Source: an uncultured Clostridia bacterium | GTDB lineage: Bacteria; Bacillota; Clostridia; Christensenellales; Aristaeellaceae | Length of the DNA: 64,000 nucleotides | Direction: 5' to 3' | NCBI GenBank assembly: GCA_947166385.1 | Contig: CAMVEB010000010.1 | Coordinates: 1 to 64,000 of the forward strand | Part shown: piece by piece, positions 9,030 to 16,317 of the stretch | Numbering within the stretch: position 1 is the first letter of the stretch | Layout: each line of letters begins with the position of its first letter | Translations under genes and position numbers: made by a program | The notes under the pieces: model-generated | What the model was told of the DNA's origin: nothing | Database searches by the model: none | The model's input: only the letters and a program-made list of their open reading frames with translations

Positions 9030-10178
9030 TTATTTTGTCGCGAATACGGGCTGACCATTAACAGCGATATCGCCGTCAATCGGTATCAATAAATAGCTCC
9101 GGCCATCAATGACCCGTGATTCCAGCATGTCCGCTTGCTTGGGATCTACCTTGATGGAAACGCTGGGCATTTCCACCTTGAACTGTTTGGGAGTCACCAC
9201 ATTGACTGCTGGAAGAACCGCGCCAACGCCAAACGTAGCATCAAAGCCCTTCCGGAATGCCTCGACCCGATCTTCAGAGACACCACCATCAGTGAGCATC
9301 CGGGCAACGTCATTTTTGGAAAGCATCAGAGGTTCATCGTCTTTGGCTTGCTCTTCGATCAGCCCGGAAACCACTTCGTGCATTTCCTGCACCACATCCA
9401 GGGAACATTCAGCGCCCAGGCTCTGAGCGAGAAGCGCCTGGAAGTTTTCTGTCTGCTCCGCGGCGGGCATTTCCGCCTCGACATTGAAAGCAGCCTTCAG
9501 AAAATCTGCATGTGCGTCATTGCAGTCCTTGCTGAAGAAAAGGATCGTGTTGACATCGGCGGCTCCTCCTTCATAGAGCGGGAAAAGGAATCCCAGCGTC
9601 GGAACGCTGGCCAGCCATTCCGGAGAACGTTCATGGAAGATTCCGTCAGAAGGCAGATATCTCAGCGCAGGCTTGTCCTGTTTTACGGGACAGATAGCGC
9701 AAAGGAAGTAGCTGAAAGCCCGATCAGAGTTTTCGTAGTCGATTTCTCCATTTACATCGCGTTTCCTGACATCGAGATCATCATGCATCAGAAGGATCAG
9801 CCAGTTTTCAGCGTTCTGCGCGTCTTCGACAGATTGCATGTCTGGATGTTCCGCCCTGATACCGGCAATCAGACGAGTGAAAAGGGCCTGAAGGCTGTCC
9901 GGATCATTCAGCGCGGTATCCCGAACGCGGAGAAGGAGATCATCACTTTCTGTAGGGTAAGCAACGGGAGTCAGATTCTGTCCGATCTGTCCGGAAAGTA
10001 CCTTCTTGAAGATGGACATGTATTTTTCGTTTTCCTGCTCATAAAGTGTGGAGACAGGAAGTTCAAAGCTGGTGATGGGATTCCCGATATGGTCAACATA
10101 GCAACCGCAGATCAGCGAGGGATTGCGCTTGTCTGGGTTAAGTCTTCTTTTGATTTCTGCCAGATCTCTTTGATTCAT
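9030..10178 (-). CDS. DUF4317 family protein
   Basis: This 382-residue soluble protein begins MNQRDLAEIKRRLNPDK and matches my memory of the DUF4317 family of Clostridia. No function is established. No signal peptide or membrane segment is seen. The frame is flanked by its own promoter (10286-10314) and terminator (8940-8977), so it is a single-gene unit. It lies just past the end of the integrase gene and may be the first chromosomal gene outside the mobile element or terminal cargo. The window does not settle which. Confidence 0.8.
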   Translation of the reverse strand: MNQRDLAEIKRRLNPDKRNPSLICGCYVDHIGNPITSFELPVSTLYEQENEKYMSIFKKVLSGQIGQNLTPVAYPTESDDLLLRVRDTALNDPDSLQALFTRLIAGIRAEHPDMQSVEDAQNAENWLILLMHDDLDVRKRDVNGEIDYENSDRAFSYFLCAICPVKQDKPALRYLPSDGIFHERSPEWLASVPTLGFLFPLYEGGAADVNTILFFSKDCNDAHADFLKAAFNVEAEMPAAEQTENFQALLAQSLGAECSLDVVQEMHEVVSGLIEEQAKDDEPLMLSKNDVARMLTDGGVSEDRVEAFRKGFDATFGVGAVLPAVNVVTPKQFKVEMPSVSIKVDPKQADMLESRVIDGRSYLLIPIDGDIAVNGQPVFATK

Positions 10179-10285
10179 GTTTTTTGGTTTGTCCTTTCAT
10201 CTTGCTTGTTTTCGTCTGCATTTCTTGTTCCGGGTTTCCTGAACATCCTAAAAGTCACTACCTTTCGAAATGCAGCACGAGGCAT

Positions 10286-10314
10286 ATTCTATCATCTTGT
10301 ATTTGTGGTTGCAA
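10286..10314 (-). promoter_or_regulatory. Promoter of the DUF4317 gene
   Basis: TTGCAA and TAGAAT are 17 bp apart on the minus strand, a near-consensus vegetative promoter. It lies in the 168 bp between integrase and DUF4317, giving a leader of about 100 nt. An attachment site, if the element ends here, would lie in or next to this gap. Confidence 0.6.
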
Positions 10315-10346
10315 GAGAACACAAAATACTGTAGCAGCTCCACTTA

Positions 10347-11747
10347 TCACATAGACTTTGACAGCTTGATCAGAAGCTGCATCAATTCAGGATTAGTAGC
10401 CAGCTTTTTCATTGCTTCAGCAGCATCAGCATCCGGCTGATTGACATCGGGTTCATTTTCCTTTACTTCGGCTTTAAGATGAATCTCCGCCGATTCTTTC
10501 TGATAAATCGCTTCTTCAATTAACCGAGCATTTACTTTTCTATTCTCATCCAGGACATGGGAATACTGATCTGTGACCATTTTAGCCTGAGCATGACCAG
10601 AATCTCCCTGGACGGATTTAATATCTCCGCCGCTTAACTTCAGCTTATATGTAATGCTCGAATGACGTAAACTGTGAAAAACGACAGGAGGAAGATTATT
10701 TTTCTTGATGAGATCTTTGAAAGCTTTCTCGATTTTCGGTGATTCTACAGGGGTTCCAACAGAATTGGCAATCACAAGACTGTAATCCTGGTATTCCTCT
10801 CCCAAAGCGCGTTTATATTCGTCCTGTTCTGCCTTCCACTTAACAAGCATCTCCGCCACGGTCTTCGGAAGAAAGACTTTTCTGGTACTTGTAATTGTCT
10901 TGGGAGTCTTAAGAATCAAAACAGTTTTGTTTTTGAGCTTGCTTTCAGGGAAAACAGAGATCACATCTTTTTTTTCGAGAGCTTCAAAGGCTGCCCTTGG
11001 CACACGCTGAATCTCTTTATTTATAAAAACACTTGCAAGTCCGTTTTCGATGCTTTCATCTGAAATATCGACACAATCCCAGGTTAAACCGAGTACCTCT
11101 CCGATACGAAGAGAACAGGCAAAGGCCAGGTTCATGCTCAGTTTCAGTCTGGGATCCCGGCATAACTTATTCGCTTTGATGAAGGTGACAGCATCCCAAA
11201 TTTCTCTTTTCTTGGATTCGGCTTTGGGAACCGCGGCAAAAGTAGCAGGGTTCTTCTCCATTAAATCCCATTTCATTGCCTGAGTAAAAACGCTTTTCAA
11301 CAGTTTGTTGATCTTTGTGATCGTGCCCTTCTGGACATACCGCACATCATCAGAATATTTGAAATCTGTTATACGCTTTACTGCCGGGGTTTGCTGTAAG
11401 CGCTGATAAAACTTTTCCAGTACTCTGGTATTGATCTCGTAGAGTTTGAGCTCTCCAATGATGGGTGAAATATAGTTTTTGATCAGACCAGTGTTTGCAG
11501 AGTAAAATGCCATGGACCATTTGGCTTTACCATACAGATTGACATATTCATCCAGAAGCTCATTCAATGTTTCGCAGTTCGGAATAACAAGTTTTCCCAG
11601 ACCTTGATGGTACTCTATTTCGGTTTTGCGGCGCATTGCCTCCGCTTCGGAATGAAATGATTCCCATTTTTGCCTTCTTTTCCCGTTTTCATCGGTATAT
11701 GTTACAACAACGTTGTAAACGCCATTTCTCTTATAAATCGATGCCAT
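10347..11747 (-). CDS. int: Tyrosine recombinase (ICE integrase)
   Basis: This 466-residue site-specific recombinase cuts and rejoins the attachment sites during integration and excision. An N-terminal arm-binding domain (IYKRNGVYNVVV) is followed by a SAM-like core-binding domain and the catalytic domain. Catalytic residues are visible: arginine in SLRIGEVLGL (near 214), the HSLRH box (near 360), histidine in DSGHAQ and the tyrosine in DQYSHV (near 394). The length fits Tn916-type integrases with a C-terminal extension. It follows the four-HTH gene after 2 bp, with ribosome site GGAGGC, as the last gene of the excisionase operon. Its position suggests that one end of the element lies just left of it. 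Confidence 0.93.
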   Translation of the reverse strand: MASIYKRNGVYNVVVTYTDENGKRRQKWESFHSEAEAMRRKTEIEYHQGLGKLVIPNCETLNELLDEYVNLYGKAKWSMAFYSANTGLIKNYISPIIGELKLYEINTRVLEKFYQRLQQTPAVKRITDFKYSDDVRYVQKGTITKINKLLKSVFTQAMKWDLMEKNPATFAAVPKAESKKREIWDAVTFIKANKLCRDPRLKLSMNLAFACSLRIGEVLGLTWDCVDISDESIENGLASVFINKEIQRVPRAAFEALEKKDVISVFPESKLKNKTVLILKTPKTITSTRKVFLPKTVAEMLVKWKAEQDEYKRALGEEYQDYSLVIANSVGTPVESPKIEKAFKDLIKKNNLPPVVFHSLRHSSITYKLKLSGGDIKSVQGDSGHAQAKMVTDQYSHVLDENRKVNARLIEEAIYQKESAEIHLKAEVKENEPDVNQPDADAAEAMKKLATNPELMQLLIKLSKSM

Positions 11748-11749
11748 TG

Positions 11750-12652
11750 TCAGATGCCTCCTGTCCGTTTTGATTTTTCCCTGGACATTAACCAGAGAAC
11801 TTCATCTTTAGAGATTCTGAATTTCTTCCCAAAACGCTGAGCTGTAAGATTCCCATTCCAGATCAAACGAAGAACTGCTTTACGGTCTATTGCCATGATG
11901 TCAGCCACTTCTTCAGGAGAAAACCAACTTTTCTCGTCCAGGCGGGATTTGTCAGGTTGCTTGATATACTTTTTGCGAATCTTCCTTCCAACAACATCAT
12001 CAACATGCTGCTGGAGAAAGCGTTCACGTTCTTCAGGGCCCAGATCAACAAACTTATGGTATTTCTCCTGGGACGCATACCAGTCTTCAAAGCTTTGGAT
12101 AGTGACCCGTTTCTTCCCGGCGATGATAATTACTTCAAGCTGAGGATTTTCTTTCACAATTTGGTATGCTCCATTTCTGTCAACGCAGAGCATAATGCCC
12201 ATTTCCGGCAGTGTCATTGAGGCCGCTTCAAGAGGATGATCCCGTTCGCGATCCTCAGCGGTTCGATAATGATCCTGATTCCGATACCATTGATGGAACA
12301 GCTCTTTGTTTACCCGCCAATGATGCTGAATGTCGATAACAGGCAATTTTTCTCTGTTGATCATTTCCAGGACAGAATCTTCAGAGATTCCTAACATCGC
12401 CGAAATATCCCGAACGGAATACGAGCTTTCCATTAGCTTTTGGCCAGGCTCTTCACCATTAACTTTGCGATGATGAACCTGATTTGCATACCAGTCTTCA
12501 AAACTCCTGATGTCGACGCGGATCTTTCCATCAACAATGACCGTATTAAAATAATGCCTTTTAATCAGCCAGTAGCTGTCGGTCTTTTTGATTCCGAGGA
12601 TTTCCCGCATTTCTCGTACGCTCATGGTTTCTTTCTTCTGACTCGTCTTCAC
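11750..12652 (-). CDS. Protein with four tandem excisionase-like HTH domains
   Basis: This 300-residue protein is built of four repeated DNA-binding units. They begin near SVREMREILGI, YSVRDISAMLGI, MTLPEMGIMLCV and FSPEEVADIMAI, and the first three each end in a W-Y-x-N/S-Q motif. Each resembles an excisionase/MerR-type winged helix. The start is GTG, preceded by GGAGGT at good spacing. It lies between a single-domain excisionase-like gene and the integrase. It probably binds several arm sites at the element end and controls recombination direction or the operon. Most excisionases are small single-domain proteins, so the fourfold array is unusual. Confidence 0.75.
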   Translation of the reverse strand: MKTSQKKETMSVREMREILGIKKTDSYWLIKRHYFNTVIVDGKIRVDIRSFEDWYANQVHHRKVNGEEPGQKLMESSYSVRDISAMLGISEDSVLEMINREKLPVIDIQHHWRVNKELFHQWYRNQDHYRTAEDRERDHPLEAASMTLPEMGIMLCVDRNGAYQIVKENPQLEVIIIAGKKRVTIQSFEDWYASQEKYHKFVDLGPEERERFLQQHVDDVVGRKIRKKYIKQPDKSRLDEKSWFSPEEVADIMAIDRKAVLRLIWNGNLTAQRFGKKFRISKDEVLWLMSREKSKRTGGI

Positions 12653-12762
12653 TGTGGATACCTCCTTCCTCTCATGATGTCAGGAAGAACAATAGCAACG
12701 ATTTTTGTTTGGCGGTAGGCTGTCGATGGCCGCAGTTTTGCATAACGACAGCCTTGACAGAA

Positions 12763-13023
12763 TCAGGATTGTCCATCGAGCCATTGATCAAAACTTTTCT
12801 TGGAAATCCGGTACCGACCATTTCCAATCTGAAACCATTTGAATTCCTTCCGCTGGAGCAGTTCATACACACTGCCCCGGCTGATATTCAGAATGACCTG
12901 AAGCTCCGGAACGGTATAGCATCTTGATTCTGGTATTTCCGCCTTTGGTTTGAGAGGAATCTGTGGCGTCTCTGCTTCCTGCGCCAATTCTTCTCTGATT
13001 TCTTTTGCGAAGTCTGATAACAT
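12763..13023 (-). CDS. xis: Excisionase-like HTH protein
   Basis: This 86-residue protein has an excisionase-type helix-turn-helix at its C-terminal half (CYTVPELQVILNISRGSVYELL, then a wing ending RISKKSFDQWL). Such proteins bend attachment-site DNA and promote excision by tyrosine integrases. The ATG at 13023 was chosen because AAAGGAG precedes it. The frame extends to a GTG at 13080 inside the duplicated 58-bp element, without a ribosome site. It heads the excisionase, four-HTH and integrase operon. Confidence 0.8.
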   Translation of the reverse strand: MLSDFAKEIREELAQEAETPQIPLKPKAEIPESRCYTVPELQVILNISRGSVYELLQRKEFKWFQIGNGRYRISKKSFDQWLDGQS

Positions 13024-13072
13024 AGGCTTTTTACTCCTTTCAAGTTTGGGGAGGATAATCATCGAAAATATT

Positions 13073-13130
13073 CCCCTCACTTGATGTGGTAAAAAATCTC
13101 TGTTTTAAGTCACTTTCTGAAAACTTTTTT
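13073..13130 (-). repeat. Left copy of a 58-bp duplicated control element
   Basis: This 58-bp stretch matches 63057-63114 with four mismatches and no gaps, in the same orientation. It ends about 50 bp upstream of the excisionase-like gene on the coding strand. Conserved parts include GTGACTTAAAACAG and TTTTTTACCACATCAAG. No ordinary promoter consensus is clear inside it. The pairing with the replication operon suggests a binding site for an element-encoded regulator or sigma-like factor. Confidence 0.75.
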
Positions 13131-13171
13131 GAAATTTCTTTTTCTGATCCATAAAAGGAGCGGCGGAAGAA

Positions 13172-13305
13172 CCCTTAAAGGGATAGCACGGAATAAAAGT
13201 TGCAAGCAGGGCAAATGTCCGACATTTGCACGTCTGCTTGTTGGTGGCGATGCCCCCAATCCCCTGGAACACAGCGCTTCGCTCTGTGGCTGGTCTCTTC
13301 GAGAC
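13172..13305. other. oriT: Strongly folded non-coding region, candidate origin of transfer
   Basis: At least six inverted repeats crowd into 134 bp. CCCTT/AAGGG is at 13172-13182. A perfect 9-bp palindrome (13211-13219 with 13221-13229) is flanked by CAAGCAG (13203-13209) and CTGCTTG (13234-13240). TTGG-GGC/GCC-CCAA is at 13241-13259, CAC-AGCG/CGCT-GTG at 13270-13288, and GTCTC/GAGAC at 13293-13305. No gene fits the region. Nested hairpins next to a single-stranded segment are characteristic of oriT sites recognised by MOBP relaxases, and such a relaxase with MobC is encoded 4-6 kb away. The nick site is not identified. Confidence 0.5.
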
Positions 13306-13333
13306 AAAAAAAGTCCTCTCCCGCAGGAGAGGA
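13306..13333 (-). terminator. Rho-independent terminator after the zinc-ribbon gene
   Basis: An 8-bp stem (13314-13321 with 13326-13333, tetraloop) is followed on the minus strand by a run of seven T. It lies about 75 bp beyond the stop of the zinc-ribbon membrane protein. It separates the accessory genes from the candidate oriT and the excisionase operon. Confidence 0.85.
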
Positions 13334-13408
13334 AGTGTAGAAATTCCGTTGATTATGATTACCAGAACTGCAACATCTTTATCAGCAGTTTGATCATCAG
13401 TAGCCTGA

Positions 13409-14695
13409 TCAATATGTCAAGGTCAGGTCTGCTTCGTTGAAAAATACCGTCACACCGCCAAATCCATATTTCCAGTCTTTGAATACGATTCCGGCGACAG
13501 GATTGTTCTTTTTATCAGGACTGGTCGAGTAAACCAGTGATTTCATCTGAAGCAGAACCTTCGTTCCGTCTTCTAATTCGGTCTTTTCCATTCCCTTGGT
13601 CACAGGATAGTAGTCGCTGACCTGCTTGAATTCTGCAATACAATAGCCTTTTTCGATCGCATCTGTTAGCTCTTTCTCCCAATACGCAGAGGTAGCAAAA
13701 TTCACAGCCTTCAGATAGCAGTCTTTTCCTGTATCCAATCGAATTACATGAAGATAGCCTTTCCACTTTGAAGTGGAATAAGATCTTGTCGGCTTCTCTA
13801 ATTCCTGCCCAATGACAACAACCTTGGTCTTGTGATTGATCGTTCCGGCTTCTTCCCAGAATTGCTTATCCTTCTTATAGACTGGTATTGTCCAGGGCGT
13901 TTTTGAAAACTCAGCGTTTTTATCCAGATCTTCATCGTCATATACTGCAGCATAACCCACTACGCCAATATAGTCCGGTTCTTTTCCTGTAGTATCGACC
14001 TGGCCACGACCGTTCAAATAAGACGCTGTATGAACTGTGACGGTTTTTCTTCTTGCTTGATCCTGAATCTGCCTCACTCGAGCATCAATTCCGATCTCAG
14101 TTTTCTCGCTAGAAGCTGAATCTGAACTATCTTGTCCTTCTGAAGCCAGAAACTGATCAACCATGTTCTGTGCGGATACGATCTCCGGATCAGGTGTGGC
14201 CGTGGGCTTTGGCTTAGTTGTCGCGGTGGTCTTTGCTGTGGTTTTGTTTCCCGTCGATGATGAGTAACCAGTGACTTTTGTTGTTTTATTTCTCGTCGAA
14301 TTGCCAAAGATTAAGGCGATGAGCAGCAGCACAATGAAGATCGTACCGCATCCGCAACCTTTCCCTTTTTTCTTGATCTGGCGTGCTTGCGTGGGAGTTG
14401 GTTGCGGCTTCGGTTCCGGCTCAACGTAGACATGCTTATGAACGATCTCCTGCACAGCAGGCTTTCTGGCTGGAGTATATCCGCAGTTTGGACAGGCATT
14501 GGTAAAATACGCGGAGCCACATTCCGGACAGATTTTCTTTTTCTGCCCGGCCTTTACACCACAATTAGGGCAAAAGCCGCTGTCAAATTGGCTTCCGCAG
14601 TTTTCACAGATGTGAAGAAAGATGTTTGATCCACAGGTCGGACAATGTTGAACGGCATTATCTACCTGTGATCCGCAGAACTTACAAGCTTTCAT
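13409..14695 (-). CDS. Zinc-ribbon membrane protein
   Basis: The product has 428 residues. Six CxxC pairs (4/7, 18/21, 30/33, 42/45, 56/59, 68/71) form about three zinc ribbons in the N-terminal cytoplasmic part. A Pro-rich linker, a basic stretch and one membrane helix (about 118-131) follow. A Thr-rich spacer and an exported C-terminal domain of about 250 residues with no recognised fold complete it. Such zinc-ribbon/single-helix proteins are common and uncharacterised in Clostridia. It is the last gene of the small accessory cluster and ends at a strong terminator. A role as a membrane sensor is possible but only inferred. Confidence 0.75.
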   Translation of the reverse strand: MKACKFCGSQVDNAVQHCPTCGSNIFLHICENCGSQFDSGFCPNCGVKAGQKKKICPECGSAYFTNACPNCGYTPARKPAVQEIVHKHVYVEPEPKPQPTPTQARQIKKKGKGCGCGTIFIVLLLIALIFGNSTRNKTTKVTGYSSSTGNKTTAKTTATTKPKPTATPDPEIVSAQNMVDQFLASEGQDSSDSASSEKTEIGIDARVRQIQDQARRKTVTVHTASYLNGRGQVDTTGKEPDYIGVVGYAAVYDDEDLDKNAEFSKTPWTIPVYKKDKQFWEEAGTINHKTKVVVIGQELEKPTRSYSTSKWKGYLHVIRLDTGKDCYLKAVNFATSAYWEKELTDAIEKGYCIAEFKQVSDYYPVTKGMEKTELEDGTKVLLQMKSLVYSTSPDKKNNPVAGIVFKDWKYGFGGVTVFFNEADLTLTY

Positions 14696-14721
14696 AACGT
14701 CTTTCTCCTTGACTCTTTGGC

Positions 14722-15036
14722 TTATTTCTTCAAAGTAGTCTTTTTGCCAAGCAGAGTATCTCTGGTATAACCGACTTTCTTTCCATGGGTATCATAGTGA
14801 TTCTTGTAGCCCAGGATACTGTCATGCGATACGCCAACTTTATGCCCCTTCTCATCATAATGAACAGTTCCAAATAATCCTTCACGGCTGTAGCCAACTT
14901 TGTGGCCATGCTCATCATAATGATTGGTGTATGTACCAAATAAGCTGGGACGGCTGTATCCGACCTTGTGACCATGTTCATCGTAGTGATTTGTGTGATC
15001 TGGCAGGATGCTCTGCCGGCTGAACAGCTTTTTCAT
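14722..15036 (-). CDS. Small protein of tandem Y-D-x-H-G-x-K-V-G repeats
   Basis: This 104-residue protein consists almost entirely of four copies of a 19-22-residue unit. The core is HYDEHGHKVGYSR followed by a short linker such as SLFGT; variants are HYDEKGHKVGVSH and HYDTHGKKVGYTR. It is rich in His, Tyr, Gly and Lys and lacks a signal peptide and membrane segment. The ATG at 15036 follows GGAGGTC. Short aromatic-glycine repeats of this kind resemble cell-wall-binding or MORN-like repeats, but the protein seems cytoplasmic. The function is unknown. It lies 13 bp downstream of a membrane protein gene. Confidence 0.7.
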   Translation of the reverse strand: MKKLFSRQSILPDHTNHYDEHGHKVGYSRPSLFGTYTNHYDEHGHKVGYSREGLFGTVHYDEKGHKVGVSHDSILGYKNHYDTHGKKVGYTRDTLLGKKTTLKK

Positions 15037-15049
15037 GTTGACCTCCGCT

Positions 15050-15559
15050 TCAGTTATGAATTCGTATTTCAGGAAGTACAGCGTCAATATCGACAAAACC
15101 GATGTTTTCATTATACCGATCAATGTACACAGGAACGGTGTCTGATTTCAGCAGTTTCGTCACATCTGTTTTCAGATAACGGCTCCGATAAACATGAACG
15201 ACTCCGTTTGGATCTGTCCAGGCAGCTTCAATCATCCGAGGTTGGCCATAGGGCATGTTTACATTGCGCTGTGTGACTACGCCCAGAATCTGCGCATCCA
15301 CGCAGTTGCCGCCTTCATATGCCCGGCGAAGAAGATAGCGCCGGCGGATATCAACAGCCAGGAAACCCAAGCCCAAGAGCAGGAAAAGCCCGCCGATTCC
15401 GCAGAATACAGCTGTGAAAATAGCAGGGTCACCATTGCCATCCCAGCGTATATTTCCTGACTGACCAACTACATGGCCTATCATCAGAAACAGAAAGCCC
15501 ATCGGAGCGAAAATGAATCCGAGGATTCCATATACTGTCCAACCCATTTTTTTGCGCAT
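15050..15559 (-). CDS. Two-helix membrane protein, DUF3592-like
   Basis: This 169-residue protein has two membrane helices in its first 75 residues. A basic RRRYLLRR patch and a C-terminal beta-rich domain of about 90 residues follow (from VDAQILGVV to the end). The arrangement resembles DUF3592-type membrane proteins of unknown function. The start at 15559 was chosen because GGAGGTGA lies 5 bp upstream; in-frame ATGs further upstream overlap that site. It is co-directional with, and close to, the repeat protein gene. Confidence 0.6.
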   Translation of the reverse strand: MRKKMGWTVYGILGFIFAPMGFLFLMIGHVVGQSGNIRWDGNGDPAIFTAVFCGIGGLFLLLGLGFLAVDIRRRYLLRRAYEGGNCVDAQILGVVTQRNVNMPYGQPRMIEAAWTDPNGVVHVYRSRYLKTDVTKLLKSDTVPVYIDRYNENIGFVDIDAVLPEIRIHN

Positions 15560-15621
15560 TTTCATCACCTCCATGCGGCAATCTGTTTCAGAAACAATTA
15601 TACTCCAGAACCCAAAGATAC

Positions 15622-15652
15622 AAAAGGCGGGGCGAGAAACGGGTCTCGCCCC
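15622..15652 (-). terminator. Terminator after the 58-residue membrane protein gene
   Basis: A perfect 9-bp GC-rich stem (15629-15637 with 15644-15652, 6-nt loop) is followed on the minus strand by GCCTTTTG. It separates the two tiny genes at 15.7-16.05 kb from the next gene. Confidence 0.6.
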
Positions 15653-15695
15653 ATATATGAAAGCCTGTCCCCGTTTCTGTTATTACGGGTGCGGA

Positions 15696-15872
15696 TTATT
15701 TCTTCCGCAGAAAAACGAAGTACAGGGCGATGCCAATCAGGATGCTGGGCAGCATTCTCCCAGTAAGCTGGGTAAAAACAACCAGCAAGGTAGGGATACA
15801 GGACAAAGCGAAGATTATTCCCAAAACAGTCAATACCTGGCGGCGATCAACGCTCTTATTCATGTCAAACAC
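15696..15872 (-). CDS. Small membrane protein (58 aa)
   Basis: The product has 58 residues, with two hydrophobic helices covering most of it (VLTVLGIIFALSCIPTLLVV, and PSILIGIALYFVFL at the end). The GTG at 15872 is preceded by AGGAGG at 7 bp. It lies 2 bp after the stop of the His-rich small gene, so translation is probably coupled. The longer frame reaching 16262 has no ribosome site and overlaps the His-rich gene. The function is unknown. Confidence 0.6.
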   Translation of the reverse strand: MFDMNKSVDRRQVLTVLGIIFALSCIPTLLVVFTQLTGRMLPSILIGIALYFVFLRKK

Positions 15873-15874
15873 TG

Positions 15875-16051
15875 TTATACCTCCTCCTCGGTGCGAGTCT
15901 GATTCGCACGGCTCACAAACAGTCCGAGCAGCGTTCCGAGCAGAAGGCCTCTGCCCAGGAAGCCGCCATGGCGATGACAATGATGATGATGGCAGTGATG
16001 TCCACCGAAGATCATGTTCCCCAAGGTCAGGATACCAAGCAGACGCAGCAT
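15875..16051 (-). CDS. Small His/Cys-cluster membrane peptide (58 aa)
   Basis: This 58-residue peptide has a hydrophobic N-terminus and then the dense cluster HHCHHHHCHRH at 18-28. A second hydrophobic Gly/Leu-rich helix (about 31-47) and an acidic tail follow. The ATG is preceded by ATGGAGG at good spacing. The cluster could bind Zn, Cu, Ni or haem-type ligands at the membrane surface. I recognise no family. It forms a two-gene unit with the following 58-residue membrane protein. Confidence 0.6.
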   Translation of the reverse strand: MLRLLGILTLGNMIFGGHHCHHHHCHRHGGFLGRGLLLGTLLGLFVSRANQTRTEEEV

Positions 16052-16317
16052 TGTGATGTTCCTCCATTTCGTCGTTTTGCGTGTACCGGTTATTCGGTAC
16101 GTGTACAGAATACGATAACCAACTCTGTAAATACAGGATTACATAGGCAAAATACTGATATCTATTTTTCCAAAAAGAAAAATCGTCAATAGTTTTTATG
16201 CTGACGAACAAAAGTTGCTTTACTACTTGTTCTGCTTGTTTTCCGATTTTTCGGAACATCATCTTCTTAAAATAATGGAATTGAACTCGGACGAAGGGCT
16301 TATGTTGATGTGAACAA
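16052..16317 (-). promoter_or_regulatory. Non-coding leader with palindromes upstream of the two tiny genes
   Basis: No gene is supported in these 266 bp. On the minus strand a TTGACG box (16184-16189) is the best -35 candidate, though its -10 is weak. A perfect 6-bp inverted repeat GTACCG/CGGTAC (16083-16088 with 16095-16100) lies close upstream of the His-rich gene and could be an operator. A TTCCGA/TCGGAA hairpin with a T-rich loop lies further upstream, just below the 16318 stop. Confidence 0.4.

Noticed and set aside
15696..16262. 188-residue minus-strand frame
   Set aside because: Only its last 58 residues look like a protein, with a GTG and ribosome site. The upstream part overlaps the His-rich gene in another frame.
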